Assembly: GCA_013816325.1 (NCBI GenBank)
Contig: JACDEP010000014.1
Span: 1-22,164 of the forward strand
Direction: 5' to 3'
DNA length: 22,164 bases
DNA from: Methylotenera sp.
GTDB lineage: Bacteria; Pseudomonadota; Gammaproteobacteria; Burkholderiales; Methylophilaceae
The translations under genes were made by a program, and so were the position numbers. The notes under the pieces were generated by a model, which worked only from the letters and a program-made list of their open reading frames with translations, had not been told where the DNA came from and did not search any database. Positions 7,646 through 14,972 of this stretch are shown here, piece by piece; the stretch's first letter is position 1; each line of letters begins with the position of its first letter.

Positions 7646-8296
7646 ATGTCAGATGCTCGTAACAATCAGCTACAGCGCCGCCAGTTCTTAACCTCGGCCG
7701 TAGCATTACCTTTAGCGCTCTATTTGCCATTAGGTCATGCTGGCAAAAGATTGACTGGCGTGATACATGAATTAGAAGGCGATGTGTTCATCAACAAACG
7801 TATCGCCAATCAATCCAGTAGTATCCAAGCGGGTGACAGGCTGAGTGTTGCGTATGGAGGCAGGTTAGTATTCAGCATGGGCGAGGATTCGTATTTGCTG
7901 CAGGAAGGCACTTCATTAGAAGTGGCAAGTAAAGATAATGCCGTTGTTTCTGGCTTACGTTTATTGACTGGCGGTTTGCTTTCGGTATTTGGCAAACGCG
8001 ATAACATGACCAGGATTTACACGCATACTGCAACGATTGGTATTCGCGGCACCGGCGTCTATTTAAACAGCCAGCCAGAGAAGCTGTATTTCTGCACCTG
8101 TTACGGCCAAACCGATTTACACCTTGGGCATAATCACGATGAGCATATTAATGCGACACATCACAATGCTTTTAACATCACCGGAAAATCAGAGCGCAGT
8201 ATGACCAAGGCAGCAACCGAGGTCGTTGGTCATACCGATGATGACTTGCGATTACTGGAACGCTACTCAGGTCGCAAGCCGCCTTTCGATGCCTAA
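7646..8296 (+). CDS. FecR-domain protein with Tat signal, Cys- and His-rich C-terminal region
   Basis: The protein is 216 aa. The N-terminus has a twin-arginine export motif, QRRQFLTSA (Arg11-Arg12), then a hydrophobic stretch and a likely cleavage site near Gly30-His-Ala32. It is therefore predicted to be exported folded to the periplasm. Residues about 35-140 resemble the FecR beta-rich domain: LEGDVFINK, AGDRLSVAYGGRLVF and the end block TATIGIRGTGVYL. After that come CTCYG (Cys150, Cys152), a His-rich stretch (His159, 162, 164, 167, 172, 173) and GHTDDDLRLLERYSGRKPPF. These later blocks recur in betaproteobacterial relatives as I remember them. Metal or redox binding is possible but not shown. 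It lacks the helix that cytoplasmic FecR regulators use, so a role as an anti-sigma factor is unlikely. A GGAG lies 7 bases upstream of the ATG. Its stop is 6 bp from the convergent pilU stop. Confidence 0.85.
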   Translation: MSDARNNQLQRRQFLTSAVALPLALYLPLGHAGKRLTGVIHELEGDVFINKRIANQSSSIQAGDRLSVAYGGRLVFSMGEDSYLLQEGTSLEVASKDNAVVSGLRLLTGGLLSVFGKRDNMTRIYTHTATIGIRGTGVYLNSQPEKLYFCTCYGQTDLHLGHNHDEHINATHHNAFNITGKSERSMTKAATEVVGHTDDDLRLLERYSGRKPPFDA

Positions 8297-8302
8297 ATAT
8301 GG

Positions 8303-9439
8303 TTAGACAATTCCCAAACTATCTAAGCCCGCAGATAAATCCTTGCCATGCGCCCCCTTGCCTTCAAGCTTGATTTTAAGACGTATGTCATTGACTGAGT
8401 CGGCGTTACGTAAAGCATCTTCGTAAGTAATCACATCCGCTTCATGTAAGTCGAATAAAGCCTGGTCAAAAGTCTGCATGCCTAACTCGCGTGATTTGGC
8501 GATAATCTCTTTGATTTCATGCACGTCGCCTTTGAAAATCAAGTCTGAAATCAATGGAGAGTTAATCATAATCTCCATCGCCGCGGCGCGGCCTTTACCT
8601 TCTTTTTTAGGAATCAGACGTTGGGAAACAAATGCGCGGGTATTAAGAGACAGATCCATCAATAACTGATGACGTCGCTCTTCAGGGAAGAAGTTGATAA
8701 TACGATCCAAAGCCTGGTTGGTACTGTTTGCATGCAAGGTTGCCATGCAAAGGTGACCGGTTTCTGCAAAAGCAATTGCGTAATCCATGGTTTCGCGATC
8801 GCGAATCTCACCAATGAGGATTACATCGGGGGCCTGGCGCAAGGTATTCTTCAAGGCAATGTGCCAGTTATCAGTATCCACGCCTACTTCACGCTGTGTG
8901 ATGATGCAATTTCTATGCTCATGTACGAACTCAACCGGGTCTTCAATGGTAATGATATGGCCGTAACTATTCTGGTTACGGTAACCTACCATAGCCGCCA
9001 GTGAGGTCGATTTACCGGAACCGGTCCCACCGACGAAAATCACCAGACCACGCTTAGTCATGGCGATATCCTTCAATACATCTGGTAAACCCAGTTCCTC
9101 AAAATCCGGAATCTTGGTGGTAATGGTACGGAATACCATTCCCACCGAGCCCCGTTGCACAAAAGCATTAACGCGGAAACGTGCTACTCCCGGAATACCA
9201 ATGGCAAAGTTACACTCATTGGTAGCATCGAACTCGGAAGTTTGTTTGTCATTCATGATGGAGCGTGAGATTTCACGGGCTTGCTGTGCTGATAGCACCT
9301 GACTGCTTACCGGTGTCATCTTACCGTCTATTTTCATGGCAGGTGGAAAACCGACAGTGATAAACATATCTGATGCTTTCTTTGCCAGCATCAACCGCAA
9401 TAAATCAAATACAAATTTTTCTGCCTGCCCTTGTTCCAT
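8303..9439 (-). CDS. pilU: Type IV pilus retraction ATPase PilU
   Basis: This hexameric secretion-type ATPase acts at the inner membrane as an accessory motor with PilT for pilus retraction. The protein is 378 aa. An N-terminal PAS-like domain starts with LMLAKKASDMFITVGFPP. Walker A is GGTGSGKST (residues 137-145), followed by the Asp box (TIEDPVEFVHEH), Walker B (DVILIGEIRD) and the His box (AETGHLCMATLHA). Its C-terminal tail is longer than that of PilT and rich in Lys/Gly, which fits PilU. The start has a good Shine-Dalgarno (GGGAAG, six bases upstream on the minus strand). It lies 52 bp downstream of pilT and is probably cotranscribed with it. Confidence 0.96.
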   Translation of the reverse strand: MEQGQAEKFVFDLLRLMLAKKASDMFITVGFPPAMKIDGKMTPVSSQVLSAQQAREISRSIMNDKQTSEFDATNECNFAIGIPGVARFRVNAFVQRGSVGMVFRTITTKIPDFEELGLPDVLKDIAMTKRGLVIFVGGTGSGKSTSLAAMVGYRNQNSYGHIITIEDPVEFVHEHRNCIITQREVGVDTDNWHIALKNTLRQAPDVILIGEIRDRETMDYAIAFAETGHLCMATLHANSTNQALDRIINFFPEERRHQLLMDLSLNTRAFVSQRLIPKKEGKGRAAAMEIMINSPLISDLIFKGDVHEIKEIIAKSRELGMQTFDQALFDLHEADVITYEDALRNADSVNDIRLKIKLEGKGAHGKDLSAGLDSLGIV

Positions 9440-9491
9440 GTTCTTCCCTTGATACGTAAGTATTTTTTAGTTTTCTAACAAGATTTCACCA

Positions 9492-10535
9492 TTAGCCCAT
9501 GATGGAATCTTTATTTGAGGCTTTACTGCGGGCTTCATTGGCAGAAATAATGTTGCGTTTTACCAGGTCTTGTAAGTTCTGATCCAATGTCTGCATGCCG
9601 ATATTCTGCCCTGTTTGAATGGATGAATACATTTGCGCTACCTTGTTCTCGCGAATCAAGTTACGAATCGCGGGTGTACCGATCATGATTTCATGTGCAG
9701 CTACACGGCCCTGTTCGTCCTTGGTTTTACATAACGTTTGTGAGATAACCGCCCGTAAAGATTCTGACAACATGGACCGTACCATCTCTTTTTCTGCTGC
9801 TGGGAATACGTCGATAATACGATCTACCGTTTTAGCGGCAGAGCTGGTGTGTAAGGTACCGAATACCAAATGGCCAGTTTCGGCCGCACTCAATGCCAAG
9901 CGTATCGTTTCCAGATCGCGCATCTCGCCTACCAAAATCACATCCGGGTCTTCACGCAATGCGGAGCGCAACGCGTTGTTAAAAGACAATGTATGGGGCC
10001 CGACTTCACGCTGATTAATCAGGCATTTTTTTGAAGTATGCACAAATTCGATGGGGTCTTCCACGGTTAGAATGTGGCCGAATTCGTTTTCGTTGATGTA
10101 ATCGATAATCGCCGCCAGCGTGGTGGATTTACCGGAACCGGTTGGGCCGGTCACCAAGCAGATACCGCGTGGTGTATTGGCAATATCTTTAAAAATGGGC
10201 GGGCAATTTAATTGCTCTAAGGACAAGATTTTAGCGGGAATGGTACGGAATACTGCACCTGAACCGCGGTTATGATTGAAAGCATTCACACGAAACCGCG
10301 CCAAGTTAGGAATCTCAAACGAGAAGTCACATTCCAAAGTTTCCTCGTAGACTTTGCGCTGGCTATCGTTCATGATGTCATACACCATATCGTGAACCTG
10401 ACTGTGATCCATGGCTGGTACGTTGATTTTACGTACGTCGCCATGCACCCGGATCATTGGCGGCAGCCCTGCTGAAAGATGCAAGTCTGAGGCTTTATTT
10501 TTCACGGAAAATGCGAGTAAATCTGAAATGTCCAC
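9492..10535 (-). CDS. pilT: Type IV pilus twitching motility ATPase PilT
   Basis: It powers pilus disassembly, twitching and DNA uptake. I start it at GTG 10533-10535, giving 347 aa beginning MDISDLLAFSVKNKASDLHL. This is the standard PilT N-terminus, and a GGAG lies six bases upstream. An ATG at 10631 would add 32 residues with no family similarity. Walker A is GPTGSGKST (130-138), the Asp box begins TVEDPIEFVH (157-166), Walker B is DVILVGEMRD (198-207) and the His box is AETGHLVFGTLHT (218-230). The AIRNLIRE motif needed for retraction in known PilT proteins is present near the C-terminus. The gene is divergent from yggS across about 150 bp. No strong sigma-70 promoter stands out in that gap. 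Confidence 0.97.
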   Translation of the reverse strand: MDISDLLAFSVKNKASDLHLSAGLPPMIRVHGDVRKINVPAMDHSQVHDMVYDIMNDSQRKVYEETLECDFSFEIPNLARFRVNAFNHNRGSGAVFRTIPAKILSLEQLNCPPIFKDIANTPRGICLVTGPTGSGKSTTLAAIIDYINENEFGHILTVEDPIEFVHTSKKCLINQREVGPHTLSFNNALRSALREDPDVILVGEMRDLETIRLALSAAETGHLVFGTLHTSSAAKTVDRIIDVFPAAEKEMVRSMLSESLRAVISQTLCKTKDEQGRVAAHEIMIGTPAIRNLIRENKVAQMYSSIQTGQNIGMQTLDQNLQDLVKRNIISANEARSKASNKDSIMG

Positions 10536-10541
10536 ACCTTG

Positions 10542-10545
10542 CTCC
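10542..10545 (-). promoter_or_regulatory. Ribosome binding site that decides the pilT start
   Basis: On the minus strand GGAG lies six bases before GTG 10535. This supports the GTG start and the canonical PilT N-terminus over the in-frame ATG at 10631. Confidence 0.7.
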
Positions 10546-10682
10546 AAGTTATAATTATGATTAATTTTTGACGCTGCAAGTATAAAGCTCTGGCTAAAAT
10601 CACGGCGATAAAGCTTAAGAAAGCGTAGCAATATAACCAGCCAAAGCCTATAGTATTTTTATAGTTTAGATCTAAGTGAATT

Positions 10683-11369
10683 ATGACCATAATTAGCAAT
10701 CGCTTGCAAGACATTCTAGCAACTATTGATGCTGTAAAAACGGCTCATAATGCCGCTCAAAATGTGCAGCTGCTAGCGGTAAGCAAAGCGCAACCTGCTA
10801 GCGTGATTCGTGAAGCGTATACCGCAGGACAGCATAAGTTTGCCGAAAACTATGTGCAGGAAGCGCTCGAGAAGCAGATTGAGTTGACGGATCTTGATAT
10901 CGAATGGCATTTCATCGGTCCTATCCAAAGCAATAAAACCCAATTGATTGCCCAGCATTTTAGTTGGGTGCATAGTATAGACCGGCTGAAAATCGCTCAA
11001 AGGCTAAGCGATACGCGGCCTGCCGGCTTAGCGCCTCTACAAGTATGCATACAGGTGAATACGAGCAAGGAAGAAAGTAAAGGCGGGGTGGCGCCAGATG
11101 AGCTCGCAGAGCTAGCCACTGCAATCAATAAAATGCCATACCTAAAGCTACGCGGTTTGATGGCGATTCCCGCGCCTACCGAAGATCTAATGCTACAAAG
11201 GATGCAGTTTAAAAAAGTGCGGGAATGTTATGATGCGCTTATTGCACAAGGATTTGAGCTTGACACCTTGTCTATAGGCATGTCTGGTGACTATCCTACA
11301 GCGATAGAACAGGGCGCAACCTTTGTACGTATAGGCACAGCGTTGTTTGGCGCCAGAAATTATACATAA
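10683..11369 (+). CDS. yggS: YggS/PLPBP family pyridoxal 5'-phosphate homeostasis protein
   Basis: A 228-aa single-domain alanine-racemase-like barrel that binds PLP but has no known enzymatic activity; it buffers PLP and affects amino-acid and vitamin B6 metabolism. The PLP lysine is in LLAVSKAQP (Lys35). FAENYVQEALEK, WHFIGPIQSNK, GLMAIP and LSIGMSGDYPTAIEQGATFVRIG are family signatures. A weak AAGTGA precedes the ATG. proC follows after 35 bp and yggT after that, the widely conserved order in Proteobacteria. The linkage to proC is established for the family, but its reason is not fully explained. Confidence 0.96.
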   Translation: MTIISNRLQDILATIDAVKTAHNAAQNVQLLAVSKAQPASVIREAYTAGQHKFAENYVQEALEKQIELTDLDIEWHFIGPIQSNKTQLIAQHFSWVHSIDRLKIAQRLSDTRPAGLAPLQVCIQVNTSKEESKGGVAPDELAELATAINKMPYLKLRGLMAIPAPTEDLMLQRMQFKKVRECYDALIAQGFELDTLSIGMSGDYPTAIEQGATFVRIGTALFGARNYT

Positions 11370-11404
11370 GTGTCATTTAAATAGAATAAACAGGGCATGA
11401 GCAC

Positions 11405-12211
11405 ATGAAGATTAGCTTTATCGGCGGTGGCAATATGGCGCGCGCCATTATTGGTGGCTTAAAGAATGATGGTTTTGATACCACTGCAATTACCGTTTTA
11501 GAATTAGATGCTGAAAAACGCCAGCAGCTTAACCATGAGTTTGGCGTTCAAAGCACGGACGATTATGATGATATTAGCCACACCAATGTGATTGTTCTAG
11601 CAATCAAACCACAACAGCTTAAAGCCGTTTGCCAGCAACTTGCAGGGAGCATCAAAAATCAACTCGTCATTTCAATTGCCGCAGGTATCCGCACTGTAGA
11701 TATCGCAAGCTGGCTGAATAATCACCAAGCTATCGTACGCGTTATGCCTAATACTCCGGCACAGATTCAGGCCGGTGTTTCTGCGCTTTATGCCTTGGAA
11801 ACCGTAAGCACAATACAACGTGAGCAAGCATCAATTATCCTCGCCGCCGTAGGCAAAACCTTGTGGTTAAATGATGAATCTAAGATGGATGCAGTCACTG
11901 CCATTTCCGGCAGTGGCCCAGCTTATGTGTTCTATTTGATTGAAGCGTTACAGGAAGCCGGTGTTAGCCTTGGTTTAACCGTGGATGAAGCTGCAATGCT
12001 AGCATTGCAAACTTTCAAAGGCTCTAGTTTATTGGCGGCTAGTAGCGCTGTTGACGTCAAAGCGCTGCGTGCACAAGTCACCTCAAAAGGCGGTACGACC
12101 GAGCAAGGAATACTTTCTTTGGAAAACGCTGACATCAAAAAAATCATGCGGAAAGCCGCCCAAGCTGCCGCAGATAAATCCAAATCCCTAGGCAATGCGC
12201 TAGCTAAATAA
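11405..12211 (+). CDS. proC: Pyrroline-5-carboxylate reductase
   Basis: It reduces 1-pyrroline-5-carboxylate to L-proline with NAD(P)H, the last step of proline synthesis. The 268-aa length is normal. The dinucleotide-binding motif FIGGGNMARAIIGGL is at the N-terminus. VIVLAIKPQQ, RVMPNTPAQIQAGVSAL and TAISGSGPAYVFYLIEAL are family blocks, and VTSKGGTTEQGI near the C-terminus contributes to the active site. An ATG at 11397 is out of frame and quickly stopped, so 11405 is the start; CAGGG lies upstream. yggT begins 10 bp after the stop, which suggests one transcript. Confidence 0.97.
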   Translation: MKISFIGGGNMARAIIGGLKNDGFDTTAITVLELDAEKRQQLNHEFGVQSTDDYDDISHTNVIVLAIKPQQLKAVCQQLAGSIKNQLVISIAAGIRTVDIASWLNNHQAIVRVMPNTPAQIQAGVSALYALETVSTIQREQASIILAAVGKTLWLNDESKMDAVTAISGSGPAYVFYLIEALQEAGVSLGLTVDEAAMLALQTFKGSSLLAASSAVDVKALRAQVTSKGGTTEQGILSLENADIKKIMRKAAQAAADKSKSLGNALAK

Positions 12212-12221
12212 TCGAAAAATC

Positions 12222-12797
12222 ATGTTAAATAACGCTCTACTATTTTTGCTGCAAACCCTATTAGGCCTGCTGACGCTGGCATTTTTGCTGCGTTTTTACT
12301 TCCAGCTCACCAAGGTTTCTTTCCAGCAACAGGCCGTACAGGTCATTGTCACACTCACCAATTTTGCAGTAAAGCCGATGCGACGCATTGTGCCTAGCCT
12401 AGGAAAGTTCGACCTTTCTACCTTGCTATTAGCCTATATTACGCAGTGGGTACTGACAGTTAGTACCCTGTGGCTCAAAGGTTTCCCATTATTAATCGCT
12501 GGCAGTAATATCTGGTGGATCGTCTTTGTAGTAGCGCTGCTTGGCGTGATCACCATGTCCATCACGATCTTCATGTATGCGGTACTGATTCAAGCCATTC
12601 TGAGCTGGATCAATCCTTACACACCAATTGCTCCTGTGCTTGACCACCTGACTTTCCCAGTGTTGAGCTTTCTAAGAAAGTTCATCCCTACGGCTGGCGG
12701 TTTAGACCTTACACCACTCATTTTCATCATTGCGGCACAATTGTTGCTCACAACCATCTTGATCCCACTGGAAAACAAACTTTTACTTTTGCTATAA
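12222..12797 (+). CDS. yggT: YggT family integral membrane protein
   Basis: A 191-aa, very hydrophobic protein with two YGGT units. Each has a membrane helix, an FY/INPY-type motif and a proline-arginine segment: KPMRRIVPSLGKFDLS in the first half and LSFLRKFIPTAGGLDLTPL in the second. Four to five membrane helices are predicted. Function is not firmly known; relatives have been linked to osmotic tolerance, membrane organisation and plastid/bacterial division. It is placed downstream of proC as in many Proteobacteria. The last codons (Lys-Leu-Leu-Leu-Leu-Leu) belong to a short sequence that is duplicated across the stop codon. Confidence 0.93.
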   Translation: MLNNALLFLLQTLLGLLTLAFLLRFYFQLTKVSFQQQAVQVIVTLTNFAVKPMRRIVPSLGKFDLSTLLLAYITQWVLTVSTLWLKGFPLLIAGSNIWWIVFVVALLGVITMSITIFMYAVLIQAILSWINPYTPIAPVLDHLTFPVLSFLRKFIPTAGGLDLTPLIFIIAAQLLLTTILIPLENKLLLLL

Positions 12798-12809
12798 ACT
12801 TTTACTTTT
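12777..12809. repeat. Tandem duplication of a 14-bp block AAACTTTTACTTTT with 19-bp period
   Basis: Identical copies lie at 12777-12790 and 12796-12809. The first encodes the end of YggT and the second begins on the yggT stop codon. It looks like a local slippage or duplication product. No function is evident. Confidence 0.8.
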
Positions 12810-12820
12810 CTAAATCAGAT

Positions 12821-12853
12821 TTAAGAAACCAAGTTTAAGAAACCAAGTTTAAG
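12821..12853. repeat. Tandem repeat of TTAAGAAACCAAGT (2.4 copies)
   Basis: Perfect copies lie at 12821-12834 and 12835-12848, followed by a partial TTAAG at 12849-12853. They sit in the 80-bp gap upstream of the dynamin-like gene. The unit is unrelated to the duplication immediately before it. It could serve as a regulator-binding site or be neutral slippage. Confidence 0.85.
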
Positions 12854-12877
12854 TCACATTAATATAGAATACCTATT

Positions 12878-14962
12878 ATGAATAATTCCAATTCAGATTT
12901 AGCGAGCACTTCCGACCTAATCTCTAATTTGGGCTTAAAAATCAATGAATACAGCGAATGGCGCGATGGGCTGATCGCCTCTATAGATGAATACATAGAC
13001 TGGCTATCCGCCGCAGAGATGCCAGAGGCGATGCAAGAGCTTCGTCTTTATGACATTAAAGAAACCTTAAAAAAAGACCAATTGGTCATGGCCTTTCTGG
13101 CAGAGTTTTCGCGCGGTAAAACCGAAACCATCAATGCCTTGTTCTTTTCCGACTTTAACCAGCGCTTGCTCCCAAGTGAACCTGGTCGCACCACCATGTG
13201 CCCTACCGAAATTTTCTGGGATGAACGCGAAGAGCCTTGTATCAAGCTTTTGCCGATTGAAACAAGACAAACCGATGACACTCTTACCTACCTTAAAACT
13301 GCACCGGGCATCTGGCACAAAATTCGTTTAGACATTGATTCACCTTCTACCATGAAAGAAACCTTAAGGTCATTGGTGCAAAAACGTGAAGTGGATTTAG
13401 AAACCGCAAAAAAACTAGGCTTCTGGAATGAAGAAGACCCAAGCATGCCCCGCCTGCTTGCAGAGAAGGGCATGGTCGAGATTCCGGTATGGCGTCATGC
13501 CTTGATCAATTATCCTCACCCACTACTCAAAAAAGGCCTGGTAGTGATTGATACACCTGGCCTGAACACCATGGGCGCTGAGCCTGAATTAACGCTCAGT
13601 ATTATCCCTAATGCGCATGCAGTACTGTTCTTAACGGCAACTGATACAGGTATTACCCGTTCTGACATGCAAATATGGACAGAATATGTGCAAAAACGCG
13701 CGACGCATAAGCTGGTCGTTCTGAATAAAATTGACATTCTATGGGACGGCTTGGAAACCGAAGCCGAAGTAGATGCGCTGATACAGAAACAGATTAAAAA
13801 TACCGCGCGTGAACTTGGTATGGATGCCAGCAATATTTTTGCAATGTCTGCGCAAAAAGCCTTGGTAGCAAAAATCCGTAAGGACCCAGCCCTATTAAAG
13901 CGCAGCGGTATAGGTTTGCTTGAAAATGCATTGGCCAACCAAATGATTGAAGCCAAACATGAGATTCTTGGCCGTGCTGTGATAGGTGAAGTTTCCGGTA
14001 TGGTTCGGGCTTCACGCAAACTTGCGCAGATGCGGGTCTCCAATATGAAGGTGCAATTGGCACAATTGCGTGAGCTACAGAACCAGAATCGCGATTCTTC
14101 AAAGGAAATCCTTACAAAAGTAGTGGTGGACCGCAAGCGTTATGAAGCCTCGATACTGACTTTTAACCAAGGCAGTGAAAAGATCAAACGCCTGTGTGAT
14201 AAATTATTACGCCGCTTGAGTATGGGTTATCTGAATACCACACTCGATCAAGCAAAACAGGATATGGGTGACAGTTGGACTACCGGAGGACTGAACCGGA
14301 GCATGCGGGACTTGACGCGTCAGGCCTGTAACCTTGCCGAAGAAATTACGATAGAGGGGCATGCCATTAAGAAACATGCTGATGATTTATACCATTTGTT
14401 CTGGAGTAAGCACGGCTTTGAAAAAACCCAATCCATACCGCTTGATATGAGCAACTTTGTCCATAACATGCAGGCCCTGGAAAAGATTACCGATGATTTC
14501 TGTAATGACCCGGTCAATGTATTGACTGAAAAACGATTTTTAATCCGTCGTTTCTTTTTAGGTTTGGGTGCGCAGATACAGGCTATTTTTGAGCAAGCGC
14601 ATGCGGATTGTAATAAATGGATAAATGCGGTGATTGGTGAATTAAGGAGCCAGATCAGTGAACATAAAATTGCCTTGGATAAACGCGCTGAATCTCTTAT
14701 GGAATCTCACAGCAGTGCTGATAAGCTGTTCAAAAACCTTGATCTGGCAGAAAAAGAATTCGCTAAATATCTGAAAGAATCTAATCAACTGGATGCTATT
14801 TTATTAAAATTGATGCGTGAGGCTAAATCAGTACTAGAGCAACCTGCGTCCTCTGAAGCGCTGGAATCCACTATTCCCAAGCTTGATACAGATGATTTAA
14901 GCAAAACCGTGCTGCTTTACAACGCGCCTTTTATTGGCGGTAATCCGCAGGCGATTTCCTAA
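12878..14962 (+). CDS. Dynamin-like GTPase (bacterial dynamin family)
   Basis: The protein is 694 aa with an N-terminal GTPase domain and a long helical remainder. The P-loop is AEFSRGKT (residues 75-82), so the first Gly of GxxxxGK[ST] is Ala. G2 is around GRTTMCPTE (103-111), G3 is DTPG (225-228) and G4 is NKID (283-286). The roughly 110 residues between G2 and G3 are longer than in small GTPases, as in dynamins. After about residue 360 it is largely helical with coiled-coil-like stretches (about 385-440 and 585-660). An RFFLGLG segment near residue 550 could be a membrane-contact element; no clear transmembrane helix is present. Dynamin-like proteins remodel membranes in division, stress or phage resistance; the role of this one is unknown. 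There is no paired dynamin gene beside it. It is convergent with rng, with stops 10 bp apart. Confidence 0.88.
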   Translation: MNNSNSDLASTSDLISNLGLKINEYSEWRDGLIASIDEYIDWLSAAEMPEAMQELRLYDIKETLKKDQLVMAFLAEFSRGKTETINALFFSDFNQRLLPSEPGRTTMCPTEIFWDEREEPCIKLLPIETRQTDDTLTYLKTAPGIWHKIRLDIDSPSTMKETLRSLVQKREVDLETAKKLGFWNEEDPSMPRLLAEKGMVEIPVWRHALINYPHPLLKKGLVVIDTPGLNTMGAEPELTLSIIPNAHAVLFLTATDTGITRSDMQIWTEYVQKRATHKLVVLNKIDILWDGLETEAEVDALIQKQIKNTARELGMDASNIFAMSAQKALVAKIRKDPALLKRSGIGLLENALANQMIEAKHEILGRAVIGEVSGMVRASRKLAQMRVSNMKVQLAQLRELQNQNRDSSKEILTKVVVDRKRYEASILTFNQGSEKIKRLCDKLLRRLSMGYLNTTLDQAKQDMGDSWTTGGLNRSMRDLTRQACNLAEEITIEGHAIKKHADDLYHLFWSKHGFEKTQSIPLDMSNFVHNMQALEKITDDFCNDPVNVLTEKRFLIRRFFLGLGAQIQAIFEQAHADCNKWINAVIGELRSQISEHKIALDKRAESLMESHSSADKLFKNLDLAEKEFAKYLKESNQLDAILLKLMREAKSVLEQPASSEALESTIPKLDTDDLSKTVLLYNAPFIGGNPQAIS

Positions 14963-14972
14963 GAACATTGAT

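Noticed and set aside
13516..14136. 206-codon open frame antisense to the dynamin-like GTPase gene
   Set aside because: The composition is unlike a real protein (Ser/Arg/Ile-rich, no domain). It mirrors the codon pattern of the well-supported plus-strand gene and has no plausible start signal.
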